64,000 bases of DNA from Halostella litorea (GCF_004785955.1 NZ_ML214300.1:697779-761778); one strand, 5' to 3'. Positions 50,782 through 59,275 are shown, numbered from the stretch's first letter. Numbers and translations: made by a program. The notes: generated by a model not told the origin, from the sequence alone.

Positions 50782-51038
50782 TCCGGAAGTACCTGCGGGG
50801 CTGGCGGTTCCGCACGGCGACGCCGTCGTTCGACGCGGGCGAGGAGGTGACGGTGATCCTGACCGGCGTCCGCGGCGACGACGTGGTCGCACGCGTCGGC
50901 GACTCGACGCTCGCGGTCGATGGGGCGTCGCCTGCGGACGTCGACAGGAAAGCGAGAGTGAGAGTAAAGCGGTTCGACGACGGCGACCACGAGGGCCGCG
51001 CCGAACTCCTCGAAGTGGTCGGCGAAACGGCGTTCTAG
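50778..51038 (+). CDS. Small TRAM/OB-like beta protein (DUF7513-like)
   Basis: An 86-residue protein beginning IRKYLRGWRFRTATPSFDAGEEVTVILTGVRGDDVVARVGD. The short beta strands and the phrase EVTVILTGVRGDDVVARVGDSTL are like an OB-type TRAM domain, which binds RNA. I recall small haloarchaeal proteins under DUF7513. The GTG start overlaps the NhaC stop by four bases, so it is translationally coupled. Role unknown. Confidence 0.6.
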   Translation: MIRKYLRGWRFRTATPSFDAGEEVTVILTGVRGDDVVARVGDSTLAVDGASPADVDRKARVRVKRFDDGDHEGRAELLEVVGETAF

Positions 51039-51367
51039 TCGCGCCCGCTGCCCAGGGGGTTGACCTGTTCGACCTCCGCCTCGACGTGGATGGAGGCGGG
51101 GAACTCCCGCTCGGTCACGCGCCGCGCGAGTTCGTCGTGGCCGTGGATCTCCAGTTCGCGGGCGTACACGACGTACTCCCAGTTGCCGAACCGGCCGCCG
51201 CCGTCGACGCGCTTGTGCTGTGGCACCCGGAGCTGGGTCGGCGGCTCGGAGTGCGGTCCCTTCAGTTCGGCGCCCTTTCGCTCGGCCGTCGAGCGGATGT
51301 CCTCCACGACCCCGTCGAGGGCCGCCCGGTCCCCGCTCTGGAGGCGGAGTTTCGTGACGAACGTCAT
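51035..51367 (-). CDS. Ribosomal protein uS10-like paralogue
   Basis: A 110-residue protein of the uS10/mL48 family: TKLRLQSGDRAALDGVVEDIRSTAERKGAELKGPHSEPPTQ with the following VPQHKRVDGGGRFGNWEYVVYAREL shares the S10 fold and the long beta-hairpin loop. It is a paralogue, not the ribosomal S10 itself, which lies in translation-factor operons elsewhere. It may be a ribosome-associated or RNA-binding accessory protein; role unknown. It overlaps the end of the preceding gene by four bases. Confidence 0.8.
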   Translation of the reverse strand: MTFVTKLRLQSGDRAALDGVVEDIRSTAERKGAELKGPHSEPPTQLRVPQHKRVDGGGRFGNWEYVVYARELEIHGHDELARRVTEREFPASIHVEAEVEQVNPLGSGRD

Positions 51368-51441
51368 CGTACTCGTAGCTTGGGGCGCTCCGCGCGTAAA
51401 AGCGTACCGCGACGGGGGCGCTGTCGGCGCTCCGGTATCCT

Positions 51442-51447
51442 CTTAAC
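51442..51447 (+). promoter_or_regulatory. TATA-like box of the Ap4A-type Nudix gene
   Basis: CTTAAC centred 26 bases before the ATG at 51471. Confidence 0.45.
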
Positions 51448-51470
51448 CGATCGTCGTTTACGTAAGGGTA

Positions 51471-51911
51471 ATGACGGTCGAAGCGACGAGCGCCGGCGCG
51501 ATCCTCTTTCGGGATACGCGCGGACGGCGCGAGTACCTGCTCCTGAAGAGCCGCCCCGGGGACTGGGAGTTCCCCAAAGGCGGCGTGGAGGGAGACGAGG
51601 AGCTACAGCAGACGGCGATACGGGAAGTACAGGAGGAGGCCGGGATCGAGGACTTCAGGCTGCTCGACGGGTTCCGCAAGGACTACGACTACGTGTTCGA
51701 GGCCAACGGGAAGACCATCCACAAGACGGTCCACCTGTTCATCGCGCGGTCCTACGAGGCGAGCGCGGAGCTGTCCCACGAGCACCGCGACCTGCAGTGG
51801 CGCGACTACGAGCAGGCGGTGAACACGGTGACGCAGGACGGCCCGCGCGAGATACTGGAGGACGCCCACGAGTTCCTCGACGAGAAGTTGGAGGAAGGCG
51901 ACGCGGAGTAG
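51471..51911 (+). CDS. Nudix hydrolase, bis(5'-nucleosyl)-tetraphosphatase type
   Basis: A 146-residue Nudix enzyme. The box is complete: GGVEGDEELQQTAIREVQEEAGI (G-x5-E-x7-REUxEExGI). The N-terminal strand SAGAILFRDTRGRREYLLLK and GDWEFPKGG are typical of the archaeal Ap4A hydrolase group. It degrades diadenosine tetraphosphate or related nucleotides. Contrast with the Nudix protein at 14906, whose box has lost key residues. Confidence 0.9.
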   Translation: MTVEATSAGAILFRDTRGRREYLLLKSRPGDWEFPKGGVEGDEELQQTAIREVQEEAGIEDFRLLDGFRKDYDYVFEANGKTIHKTVHLFIARSYEASAELSHEHRDLQWRDYEQAVNTVTQDGPREILEDAHEFLDEKLEEGDAE

Positions 51912-52026
51912 GCCCGCCGGGACGACCCGCAGCCCGCAGCGAGACGATGGGTCCGCCGCCCTCAGTGACGACGCCCCCGCGTCCGGAACCCGAACGCCTT
52001 AGCCCGACGAGCGCGCACGGTCGCCC

Positions 52027-53064
52027 GTGATCCCCGGCGGCGACGCCGAGTTCGTCTTCGAGTTGCGCGTCTGCTGGTGGGCCGAGCGGCGCTGGCCGCC
52101 CGGCGGCGGGCGGGACGCGGTCCCGCTCGTCGCCCGCCAGCTCGGCACGGAGCGGCGGCGCTGGGACACGATAGTGGTCGAGGCCGACCCCGACGCGCTG
52201 GCGCGCCGCGCCCGCTTCGGGCCGGAGCGGCTCGACTCGGACCTGCTCCACGTCGTCCGCAACGCACCCGAGGGGTGGTCGTGGTACCGCGACGCCCTCC
52301 CCGACCCGGGCTACCCGTGGCGGTACGTCCGCGAGGCGGTCCACCGCGCGGCCGACCGCGGGATAGTCGAGACGCGGCGGGAGGGTAACCGGATCGAGTT
52401 GCGGCGGAAGTGGGCCTACCCGGACTGGGTGGAGCGGATCGTCGCCGTCGAGAACAAGCCCGACCTCGACGCGAGCGCCGCCCGGCGGCTCCGCCCGCAA
52501 CTGGAGCGCGACGTCGCGCTCGCGCTGGCCGACGAGGTGTGGGTCGCCACCCGCGAGACGGGCGCGTCGGTCGAACCGGTGTTGCTGGAGGACCTGCCCG
52601 TGGAGGCGGGCGTGCTCACCGTCGCCCCCGACGCCGGCGAGGCGTCGGTCGCCTGGCACCCGCGGTCGCTGGCCGTCGACGACCCCGGCACCCGCATCCT
52701 CGAACGGCCGGACGGCTCGGCGTACGACCGGTCGGCGGCGCGGTTCGAGTACGCCGACCCCGAGTGGAAGGCCGAAAAGCGGCTGGCCATCGCCGAGCGC
52801 GCCTACGAGCGGGGATGGCGCTCGTTCGTCGACACGATGCGGCCGGACTGCCGGCACTTCCAGTTGCGGTCGGAGGGCGACCAGTTCCTCCCGTGGTGTG
52901 CCGCGAAGGGCCGGTGTCAGACCGCCGCCGAGTGCGCCGGCTCCTGTGGCTCGTTCGAGCCGGAGCCGCCGGCGTGGCGCTCGCGCGGGTGGCCGATCGA
53001 GGGCGGTCCCGGCAAGCGGATCGAACGGCTGCTCGCCGACCGGCGGGCGCGGCGGCGGCCGTAG
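52027..53064 (+). CDS. DUF5787-like haloarchaeal protein with nuclease-like and Cys-cluster features
   Basis: A 345-residue protein. Cys16 lies near the N-terminus (FELRVCWW); then WDTIVVEADPD (Asp47) and VERIVAVENKPDLD (Glu142-x-Lys144) give the D...E-x-K pattern of PD-(D/E)XK nucleases; the C-terminus holds five Cys (residues about 275, 291, 297, 303, 307). An N-terminal Cys plus a C-terminal Cys group around a nuclease core is the layout of Cas4 and AddB-type Fe-S nucleases. Homologues are usually only DUF5787. Nuclease function is an inference from spacing, not proven. Start is GTG. Confidence 0.65.
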   Translation: MIPGGDAEFVFELRVCWWAERRWPPGGGRDAVPLVARQLGTERRRWDTIVVEADPDALARRARFGPERLDSDLLHVVRNAPEGWSWYRDALPDPGYPWRYVREAVHRAADRGIVETRREGNRIELRRKWAYPDWVERIVAVENKPDLDASAARRLRPQLERDVALALADEVWVATRETGASVEPVLLEDLPVEAGVLTVAPDAGEASVAWHPRSLAVDDPGTRILERPDGSAYDRSAARFEYADPEWKAEKRLAIAERAYERGWRSFVDTMRPDCRHFQLRSEGDQFLPWCAAKGRCQTAAECAGSCGSFEPEPPAWRSRGWPIEGGPGKRIERLLADRRARRRP

Positions 53065-53066
53065 AA

Positions 53067-53561
53067 CTACGCCGAAACCTCGACGTCGACCGCGTCGCGC
53101 TCGACTGCCAGCCGGAACGTCGGCACCGTGCGGTACTCCACCTCGACGACGTCCTTCCGGCGGAGGCTCTGGAGCGCGGACCGCACGTCGTCGGTGTCGG
53201 GGTCGACGTCGAACTCCGCCCTGAGCTTGTGCAGCACCGACACCACGCTCTCGGAGCGCTCGTCCGGGCCGGCGACGACCCGGAACACCTGCGCCTGAAG
53301 CTCCGGCACGCGGATCACGCTCGGCAGTCCGTCCTCGCCCTCGACGCCCGGCTCCACGTCGACCAGTTCGGCCGCCTCCGCTGTCGCGCGGATCAGGCTG
53401 TTGTCGTCCCGGTAGTAGTACTCCTCCAGCTCCGATTCGAGGTACGAGTGGACGTCGCTCCCCCCCTCGACCCCCCACCGCTCCTGCAGTTCGGCGTTCT
53501 TCGTGGGCTGTAGCTCCACGACGTCGGCGAGCCGCTCGCGGGCCTCCTCCGAGAGAGTCAT
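53067..53561 (-). CDS. DUF5797-like haloarchaeal protein
   Basis: A 164-residue protein. It starts with a short helical region (LSEEARERLADVVELQPTKNAELQERWGVEGGSDVHSYLESEL) that resembles a wHTH, with a long acidic middle (YYYRDDNSLIRATAEAAELVDV) and a second helix-turn-helix-like region (ESVVSVLHKLRAEFDVDPDTDDVRSALQSLRRKDVVEVEY). Possibly a DNA-binding tandem-wHTH protein; the family (DUF5797) is haloarchaeal with unknown role. Convergent with the DUF5787-like gene: stops two bases apart. Confidence 0.65.
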   Translation of the reverse strand: MTLSEEARERLADVVELQPTKNAELQERWGVEGGSDVHSYLESELEEYYYRDDNSLIRATAEAAELVDVEPGVEGEDGLPSVIRVPELQAQVFRVVAGPDERSESVVSVLHKLRAEFDVDPDTDDVRSALQSLRRKDVVEVEYRTVPTFRLAVERDAVDVEVSA

Positions 53562-53645
53562 CTACCCGCGGCTACGGGAACGCGGTATTTCCCTTTTCCG
53601 TCAGCGAGTCGCCGGCCGCGGCCGGGCCGATAGGTGTCGGTCGGT

Positions 53646-53652
53646 ATTTAGA
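53646..53652 (+). promoter_or_regulatory. TATA-like box of the 53680 gene
   Basis: TATTTAG about 31 bases before the ATG at 53680. Confidence 0.4.
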
Positions 53653-53679
53653 AGTCGCTGGACATCGTCACTGTATCAC

Positions 53680-53937
53680 ATGGGCCGCCAGGTCACGCTG
53701 AACCAGATCGACTCCGTCCTCGACGACCTCTCGTACCCGGTGATGCGCACCGACGCAGCCGCCGAGTTCGACGACGTCACGCTGCGGCTCGACGACGGCG
53801 AGGAGAACCTCGGGCGGCTCGTCTCGGAGACCCGGAGCGACGCCTTCGACTCCATGGCCGAGATCGAGTCGGAGCTCCGGAACGTCCTCTCGGGCGGCCC
53901 GCCCGAGGAGGTCAACGCGCCGGTCGACGACAGGTAA
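53680..53937 (+). CDS. DUF5789/DUF2795-type small protein
   Basis: An 85-residue protein with the pattern of this small family: LDDLSYPVMRTDAAAEFDDVTLRLDDGEENLGRLVSE, then a helix FDSMAEIESELRNVL. The YPV...A.E..D..L.L.DGE.NLG signature is what I associate with DUF2795-like domains, several of which are tandem in haloarchaea. Role unknown. Predicted near-leaderless, with a TATA-like box 31 bases upstream. It precedes tfs by 43 bases. Confidence 0.68.
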   Translation: MGRQVTLNQIDSVLDDLSYPVMRTDAAAEFDDVTLRLDDGEENLGRLVSETRSDAFDSMAEIESELRNVLSGGPPEEVNAPVDDR

Positions 53938-53944
53938 CCGCGCC

Positions 53945-53952
53945 GTTTAAAC
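53945..53952 (+). promoter_or_regulatory. TATA-like box of tfs
   Basis: GTTTAAAC centred about 31 bases before the ATG at 53980. Confidence 0.45.
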
Positions 53953-53979
53953 CGCGCCGTGCGCAATCTCAGGGCAGTA

Positions 53980-54291
53980 ATGGAGTTTTGCGACGATTGC
54001 GGCTCTATGATGAAAGCCGAGGACGGCCTGTGGGTCTGTTCGAGCTGCGGCAACGAGCAGATCAAGGACCCGGACGCCGACTACGTCATCACCGACGACC
54101 AGGAGGTCAGCGAGGTCATCGAGTCCAGCACCGAGGACAGCGGCCTGCCGACGACGGAGACCCACTGCCCGGAGTGTGGCAACGACCGCGCCCACTGGTA
54201 CATGCAACAGATCCGCGCGGCCGACGAGTCCGAGACCCGGTTTTTCATCTGCACCGAGTGCGAGCACAAGTGGCGCGAGGACGACCACTGA
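53980..54291 (+). CDS. tfs: Transcription factor S
   Basis: A 103-residue archaeal TFS, the counterpart of eukaryotic TFIIS and RPA12. N-terminal zinc ribbon CDDCGSMM...CSSCG; C-terminal ribbon CPECGNDRAHWYMQQIRAADESETRFFICTEC with the Asp-Glu tip that reaches the RNA polymerase active site and stimulates cleavage of backtracked RNA. Both ribbons and the DE tip are intact. It should rescue stalled polymerase and improve fidelity. Confidence 0.95.
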   Translation: MEFCDDCGSMMKAEDGLWVCSSCGNEQIKDPDADYVITDDQEVSEVIESSTEDSGLPTTETHCPECGNDRAHWYMQQIRAADESETRFFICTECEHKWREDDH

Positions 54292-54370
54292 CCCGTCACG
54301 GTCGCGAGTGTAACACGCGTTCGCGGGCGTCCCGTTCCGCCGCACCGTAGCGAGAGCGCCGCGTCCGCGG

Positions 54371-54598
54371 CTAGGGCCGGCCGTTCTCGTCCCCGTCGTC
54401 GCGCCGCCCCCACGGGTCGTCGTCGGCCCCGTGCCGTTCCTCGGAACCGCCGTCGTCCCGGCGCGCCCGCCGCTGGGCCGTCGAGCGGTCCACACGCTCC
54501 GTGTCGTCGGCCTCGGCCGAGACGAGCGCGTACAGGACCAGCGGGGCGACGACGGCGAAGACGACGGCGAGCGCGAACAGCGTAGGGCCGGCGGGCAT
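54371..54598 (-). CDS. Small single-helix membrane protein
   Basis: A 75-residue protein with one N-terminal helix (TLFALAVVFAVVAPLVLYALVS) and a highly charged, disordered tail (ERVDRSTAQRRARRDDGG...GRRDDGDENGRP). Its start overlaps the stop of the zinc-ribbon gene (TGATG), so both are one operon. It could anchor or accompany the zinc-ribbon protein at the membrane; no family is recognised. Confidence 0.55.
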   Translation of the reverse strand: MPAGPTLFALAVVFAVVAPLVLYALVSAEADDTERVDRSTAQRRARRDDGGSEERHGADDDPWGRRDDGDENGRP

Positions 54599-54804
54599 CA
54601 GCCGAAGAACACGTCGACGACGTCGCTCGCGCCCGAGCGGTCGGCGCGGTACAGCTCCGAGTAGCCGCATTTCGCACACGAGACGACCTCGAACTTCCGG
54701 TTCTGGATGTCGAACATCTTGCTCAGGCCGCCGCCGGTGGTGGAGATGGTGTCGACGTCCGCTTCGCCGTGGCCGCACTTCGGACAGCCGTCTTCGGAGG
54801 GCAT
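54598..54804 (-). CDS. Zinc-ribbon protein
   Basis: A 68-residue protein with two CxxC pairs: CPKCGHGEADVDTIS and VVSCAKCGYSELY, an RPB9-like or nucleic-acid-binding zinc ribbon. The FDIQNRKFEVVSCAKCG phrase is common among small archaeal zinc ribbons. It is translationally coupled to the one-helix membrane protein. Binding partner unknown. Confidence 0.7.
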   Translation of the reverse strand: MPSEDGCPKCGHGEADVDTISTTGGGLSKMFDIQNRKFEVVSCAKCGYSELYRADRSGASDVVDVFFG

Positions 54805-54856
54805 GGTGGGGCGGTCTCGGCCTGCCGTCATCTGTTTTGTGGTGGCCCGCACTCGC

Positions 54857-55264
54857 TCACCCGAGTCGCTCCCGCGCCGCCCGCGCCGCCGACAGCAGCG
54901 CCTCGCGGTCGGGCGCGCGGAGGAGGTGGGAGTCACAGTCGCAGTCGGACGCGCCGAACGCCGGCACGGGGTCGCCCGGCAGCGCCGACGCCAGGTCGCA
55001 CTCGACGTCCATCTCGGGGAACTTCACGACCGCCGCGAGCGACGCGGCGGGGTGGCCGAGCAGGTAGTCGACGTGCCAGTGGCGGGCGTCGCGCTCGCCG
55101 GCGGCGAGTTCGCGGTGGCGCTCGACCCGCGAGAAGCCGCCGGGGCCGAACGCGCTCCCGACGTAGGCGTAGGTGCCCCGGTCGAACGCCCGCTCCCCGA
55201 GCGCCCCGACCTCGATCGTCGCCGGCTCGTCGACCGCGACCGCGAGGACATACGTTCCCGGCAC
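54857..55264 (-). CDS. DUF123 (GIY-YIG-like) protein
   Basis: A 135-residue protein with the DUF123/GIY-YIG-type core: a first strand TYVLAVAVDEPATIEV, then GTYAYVGSAFGPGGFSRVERHREL, and a HWHVDYLL region. The YVGSA....G...R.........HWHVDYL pattern matches DUF123, often fused or next to endonuclease III. Some GIY-YIG proteins cleave DNA; here an Arg follows the YVG motif, but full catalytic geometry cannot be judged. Start is GTG at 55264. Confidence 0.75.
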   Translation of the reverse strand: MPGTYVLAVAVDEPATIEVGALGERAFDRGTYAYVGSAFGPGGFSRVERHRELAAGERDARHWHVDYLLGHPAASLAAVVKFPEMDVECDLASALPGDPVPAFGASDCDCDSHLLRAPDREALLSAARAARERLG

Positions 55265-55341
55265 GGCCGGGAGTTGCCGCGGCCGGCAGGTGAAGCCGGC
55301 GATCCGCCACCGTTTTGCCGCCGCTGCCCCGAGTCGGCGGC

Positions 55342-56349
55342 ATGGACCACCTGTTCGTCGTCGGCGGCACGCGCTTCATCGGCCGCCACGTCGTCGCGGA
55401 GTTCCTCGACCACGGGTACGAGGTCACCGTCTTCAACCGCGGGACCCACGAGAACCCGTTCGCCGAGACGGACGACGTGACCCACATCGAGGGCGACCGG
55501 ACGGACGACGGCGACCTGGCGGCGGCCGCCCGCGAGGCCGACCCCGACGCCGTCGTCGACTGCGTGGCGTACGAGCCCCGCGAGGTGCGCACCGCGACGC
55601 GGATCTTCGACGACGTCGACGCCTACGTGTTCGTCTCCAGCGGCTCGGCGTACGCCCGCGAGGACCTGCCCAAACGCGAGGGCGAGACCCCGCTGTGTGA
55701 CTGCACCGACGAGCAGGCGACCGACGACTCCCAGGCCTCCTACGGCCCACGGAAGGCCGAGGGCGACCGCGCCGTCTTCGCCGCCGCCGAGCGCGGCGTG
55801 AACGCGATGAGCGTCCGCCCCTGCGTCGTGTACGGCCCCCACGACTACACCGAGCGGCTGGACTACTGGATCGACCGCGTCGACAGCTTCGACCGCGTCG
55901 TCGTGCCCGGCGACGGCACGAACGTCTGGCACCGGGCGTACGTCGAGGACGTGGCCAGCGCGATCCGCCTCGTGGCGGAGGACGGGGACCCGGGCGAGGC
56001 GTACAACGTCGGCGACCGCCGGATGGTGACGCTCGACGGGATGGTCGACCTGATCGCCGACGCGCTCGACGGGACGGAGCGGGGCTCCGGCGACGTCGAG
56101 GTCGTCCACGCCGGCGAGCGCGAACTCGCCGCGGCGGACCTGACGCTCGATGACTTTCCGCTCTACCGCGACCCCCCGCATATGCTCGCCACGGACAAGC
56201 TCGCGGCCCTCGGCTGGGAGTCGACGCCGCTCGCCGAGGCGATGGAGCGAAGCGTCGCCGACCACCTCGACGGCGACCGGGACGGCCGCGAGGTCGGTCC
56301 CGACCGCGGGGCCGAGGAGCGCGTGCTCGGCGTGCTGGACACGCTGTAA
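55342..56349 (+). CDS. NAD-dependent epimerase/dehydratase
   Basis: A 335-residue extended short-chain dehydrogenase. The Rossmann motif FVVGGTRFIGRHVV starts at residue 5; the active Tyr-x3-Lys is SYGPRKAEGD near residue 135, with the SSGSAYA region before it. These enzymes change the stereochemistry or oxidation state of nucleotide sugars. The phrase RDPPHMLATDKLAALGWE near the C-terminus resembles mRNA-binding/SDR family members in archaea and plants, so the substrate is uncertain. It is on the same strand as egsA, 75 bases upstream. Confidence 0.83.
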   Translation: MDHLFVVGGTRFIGRHVVAEFLDHGYEVTVFNRGTHENPFAETDDVTHIEGDRTDDGDLAAAAREADPDAVVDCVAYEPREVRTATRIFDDVDAYVFVSSGSAYAREDLPKREGETPLCDCTDEQATDDSQASYGPRKAEGDRAVFAAAERGVNAMSVRPCVVYGPHDYTERLDYWIDRVDSFDRVVVPGDGTNVWHRAYVEDVASAIRLVAEDGDPGEAYNVGDRRMVTLDGMVDLIADALDGTERGSGDVEVVHAGERELAAADLTLDDFPLYRDPPHMLATDKLAALGWESTPLAEAMERSVADHLDGDRDGREVGPDRGAEERVLGVLDTL

Positions 56350-56396
56350 CCGTCGCTCGGCCCGCGAGCGCGCCGGAGACGCCGCGACGAAACTCC

Positions 56397-56402
56397 CTTT
56401 AC
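56397..56402 (+). promoter_or_regulatory. TATA-like box of egsA
   Basis: CTTTAC centred about 26 bases before the ATG at 56425. Confidence 0.4.
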
Positions 56403-56424
56403 CCCCCGACGTGACGGGGCAAGC

Positions 56425-57483
56425 ATGTTCGACAAGACGACGTGGATCCGCCTGCCCCGCAACGTGGTGGTGGGCCACGGCGTGCTCGACCGGACGGTCG
56501 AGGCCGTCGAGGAACTCCACCTGCAGGGGCAGCCGCTCATCGTCGCCAGCCCGACGCCCTGGGAGATAGCCGGCGAGCGGATCGCCGAGGAGTTCGCCGC
56601 CGCCGGGATGGAGCCGGAGACGGTGCTAATCGAGGACGCGAGCTTCGACGCGATCCAGCACGTCATCGACCGCGCCCGCGAGGTCGACCCCGGCTTCCTC
56701 GTCGGCGTCGGCGGCGGGAAGCCCATCGACATCGCCAAGATGGCGAGCGACGACGTGGGCCGCGGGTTCGTCTCCGTCCCGACGGCGGCGAGCCACGACG
56801 GCATCGTCAGCGGCCGCGGCTCGGTGCCGGAGGGCGACACGCGCCACAGCGTCGCCGCCGAGCCGCCGCTTGCCGTCGTCGCGGACACGGAGATACTCGC
56901 GGACGCCCCCTGGGATCTGACCACCGCCGGCTGTGCCGACATCATCAGCAACTACACCGCCGTGATGGACTGGCGGCTCGCCAACCGGCTGAAAAACGTC
57001 GAGTACTCCGAGTACGCCGCCTCGCTGGCGGAGATGACCGCAGAGATGCTCGTCGACAACGCCGACACGGTCCGGCCCGGGCTGGAGGAGTCCGCGTGGG
57101 TCGTCGTGAAGGCGCTGGTCTCCTCGGGCGTCGCCATGTCGATCGCCGGCTCGTCGCGCCCCGCCAGCGGCGCGGAGCACCTCTTCTCCCACCAGCTGGA
57201 CCGCATCGCGCCCAACGAGGCGCTCCACGGCCACCAGGTCGGCGTCGGCTCGATCATGACCGCCTACCTCCACGGCGGGGACCGGGGCATCTGGCGGGAC
57301 ATCCGCGCCGCGCTCGCGAGCATCGACGCGCCGACGACGGCCGACGAACTGGGGATCGACGACGCGACCGTGATAGAGGCGCTGACGACCGCCCACTCGA
57401 TCCGGGACCGCTACACGATCCTCGGCGACGGCGTCACCGAGCGGGCGGCCCGCGAGGCGGCCGCGAAGACGGGCGTGATCTGA
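56425..57483 (+). CDS. egsA: sn-glycerol-1-phosphate dehydrogenase
   Basis: A 352-residue enzyme that reduces dihydroxyacetone phosphate to sn-glycerol-1-phosphate, the backbone of archaeal lipids and a defining archaeal trait. Visible parts: the dinucleotide motif GVGGGKPIDIAK near residue 95, the SHDGIVSG phrase, and the zinc-binding Asp plus two His in SGAEHLFSHQLD and LHGHQVG. Length and motif order are typical. With the geranylgeranyl reductase at 46278 the window holds two steps of archaeal membrane lipid synthesis. Confidence 0.95.
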   Translation: MFDKTTWIRLPRNVVVGHGVLDRTVEAVEELHLQGQPLIVASPTPWEIAGERIAEEFAAAGMEPETVLIEDASFDAIQHVIDRAREVDPGFLVGVGGGKPIDIAKMASDDVGRGFVSVPTAASHDGIVSGRGSVPEGDTRHSVAAEPPLAVVADTEILADAPWDLTTAGCADIISNYTAVMDWRLANRLKNVEYSEYAASLAEMTAEMLVDNADTVRPGLEESAWVVVKALVSSGVAMSIAGSSRPASGAEHLFSHQLDRIAPNEALHGHQVGVGSIMTAYLHGGDRGIWRDIRAALASIDAPTTADELGIDDATVIEALTTAHSIRDRYTILGDGVTERAAREAAAKTGVI

Positions 57484-57491
57484 GACCGCCC

Positions 57492-58334
57492 TCAGCCCAG
57501 TTCCGCGCGCTGGAACCGCCAGGTTCCGATCGCCAGCGGGACGACGATCCACGCCACGAGGATGAGCACCATGAACCAGCCCTGGATGTAGAACGGCGGG
57601 TCGGCCACCACCGCGCCGGCCTGCGCGTTGAACCGGTCGGGCATGATGAGCTTCAGGATGCCGTTGAGGTACGCGCCGGTCGGGCTGATGCTGTAGACGA
57701 GTTCGGTGACGCTGTCGGAGACCTCCACGCCGAACTCGTCGGAGAGGAAGGCGATCATCTGGACCGGGCCGACCGGCAGGAAGTTCCAGACGAGGTTGAA
57801 GACGAAGAAGAAGCCGATCGCGCCGCTCATGGCCCGGGACCGGCTGGCCGTCGCCGCCGAGATGGCGACAGCGACGGCGACGTACGCCAGCGCGTACAGC
57901 ACGGTCACGGCGGCGAACAGCGCGTACTCGCCGTACTCGAAGGTCATGTCCGGGACCAGCACGGCCGCCACGGGCACGCCGACGGCGAAGGAGACGAGGA
58001 TGCCCGCCGTCACGACCGCGGACCGCGAGAGCACCTTGCCAAGCACCACGTCCGACCGGGTGTTCGGCAGGCCCAGCAGGAACTTGATGCTCCCCGACTC
58101 GCGCTCGCCGGCGATGGAGAGGTAGGCCGCGACCAGCGCGAGCAGCGGCACGAGCAGGGCCCCGCCGATCCCGACGAGCCCCCAGAGGATCTGGTAGAAG
58201 TCGGGGTTGGGGCTCTGGGACTGCCCCCAGAAGAAAAGCAGCATGAACGCCGTGTACACGAGCGCCGGCGCCCAGACGAGTTTCGCGCGGCGCACGTCCT
58301 TGAAGTCCTTCCGGAGGACGTCGGCGACGCTCAT
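57492..58334 (-). CDS. ABC exporter permease
   Basis: A 280-residue membrane protein with six helices of the ABC-2 type: the KFLLGLPNTRSDVVLGKVL segment is the usual cytosolic coupling region, and the last helices close with WFMVLILVAWIVVPLAIGTW. It pairs with the ATPase gene upstream, whose stop overlaps its start by four bases. It may export a drug, lipid or peptide; the substrate is unknown. Confidence 0.85.
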   Translation of the reverse strand: MSVADVLRKDFKDVRRAKLVWAPALVYTAFMLLFFWGQSQSPNPDFYQILWGLVGIGGALLVPLLALVAAYLSIAGERESGSIKFLLGLPNTRSDVVLGKVLSRSAVVTAGILVSFAVGVPVAAVLVPDMTFEYGEYALFAAVTVLYALAYVAVAVAISAATASRSRAMSGAIGFFFVFNLVWNFLPVGPVQMIAFLSDEFGVEVSDSVTELVYSISPTGAYLNGILKLIMPDRFNAQAGAVVADPPFYIQGWFMVLILVAWIVVPLAIGTWRFQRAELG

Positions 58335-59275
58335 GCCGTCACCTCCGCGGCGGGGGCCTCCCGCTCGGGCGTCTCGCCGGAGGTGTAGGCGTTGAACAGT
58401 TCCTCCAGCGACGTGTCCTCCGAGAGGATGTCGACGACCTCCGCCTGCTCGGCGAGCGTCGTCACCACGTCGACCTTCACGGTCGCGTCCTCGCAGACGA
58501 CCGAGACGACGCCGTCGTCGATATCGGCCCGGACGACGCCCGGGACGCCGGAGAGGTCGGCGGCCTCGGGCACCCCGCCGAGTTCCACGTCGATCCGGGC
58601 CTGCGAGTCGGAGCCGTCCCGCAGGTTCTCGATGGAGTCGACCGTCGCCAGCCGCCCCTCGTTCATGATGGCGACGCGGTCACACACCGCCTCGACCTCC
58701 GGGAGGATGTGGCTGGAGAAAAACACCGTCGTCCCGTCGGCGGCCTCCTCGCGGATCAGCTCCCGCATCTCCTGGATGCCGTTGGGGTCGAGGCCGGAGG
58801 AGGGCTCGTCGAGGATGAGCAGGTCGGGGTCGCCGACAAGCGCCATGCCGAATGAGAGCCGCTGGGTCATCCCCTTCGAGTAGCCGCCGGCGGCCCGCCG
58901 GGCGTCCTCCGGCGAGAGGCCGACCGTCTCGAGTATCTCGTCGGGGTCGTCGTCCGTCCCCTTGGTTTGGATCGTCCACTCGACGTGCTCGCGGCCGGTG
59001 AGGCGGTCGTAGACGGCCGCCCCCTCCGGGAGCACGCCCACCTTGTGCCGGATCGCCTCGGACTCGGCCTGCGCGTCGTGGCCGAGCACCGTCGCCGAGC
59101 CGTCGGAGGGCCGGATGAAGTCCAGTAACATGTTGATCGTCGTCGATTTCCCCGCGCCGTTCGGCCCGAGGAAGCCGAAGATCTCGCCCTCCTCGACGGT
59201 GAGGTCGAGCCCGTCGACGGCGAGGACGTCCTCGCCGAAGCGCTTCGTCAGGCCGTTCGTTTCGATGGCGGTCAT
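58331..59275 (-). CDS. ABC transporter ATP-binding protein (exporter type)
   Basis: A 314-residue ATPase with Walker A GPNGAGKST near residue 37, signature YSKGMTQR, Walker B LLILDEPSSGLDP, and the switch His in SSHILPEVE. The C-terminal ~90 residues form the accessory domain common to multidrug and bacitracin-type exporters. It is the first gene of a two-gene operon with the permease (ATGA overlap). The adjacent S9 peptidase gene is upstream on the same strand but separated by about 118 bases. Confidence 0.93.
   Translation of the reverse strand: MTAIETNGLTKRFGEDVLAVDGLDLTVEEGEIFGFLGPNGAGKSTTINMLLDFIRPSDGSATVLGHDAQAESEAIRHKVGVLPEGAAVYDRLTGREHVEWTIQTKGTDDDPDEILETVGLSPEDARRAAGGYSKGMTQRLSFGMALVGDPDLLILDEPSSGLDPNGIQEMRELIREEAADGTTVFFSSHILPEVEAVCDRVAIMNEGRLATVDSIENLRDGSDSQARIDVELGGVPEAADLSGVPGVVRADIDDGVVSVVCEDATVKVDVVTTLAEQAEVVDILSEDTSLEELFNAYTSGETPEREAPAAEVTA

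Noticed and set aside
51035..51367. Ribosomal protein S10 itself
   Set aside because: The sequence differs clearly from haloarchaeal S10 and lacks translation genes around it, so I call it a paralogue.
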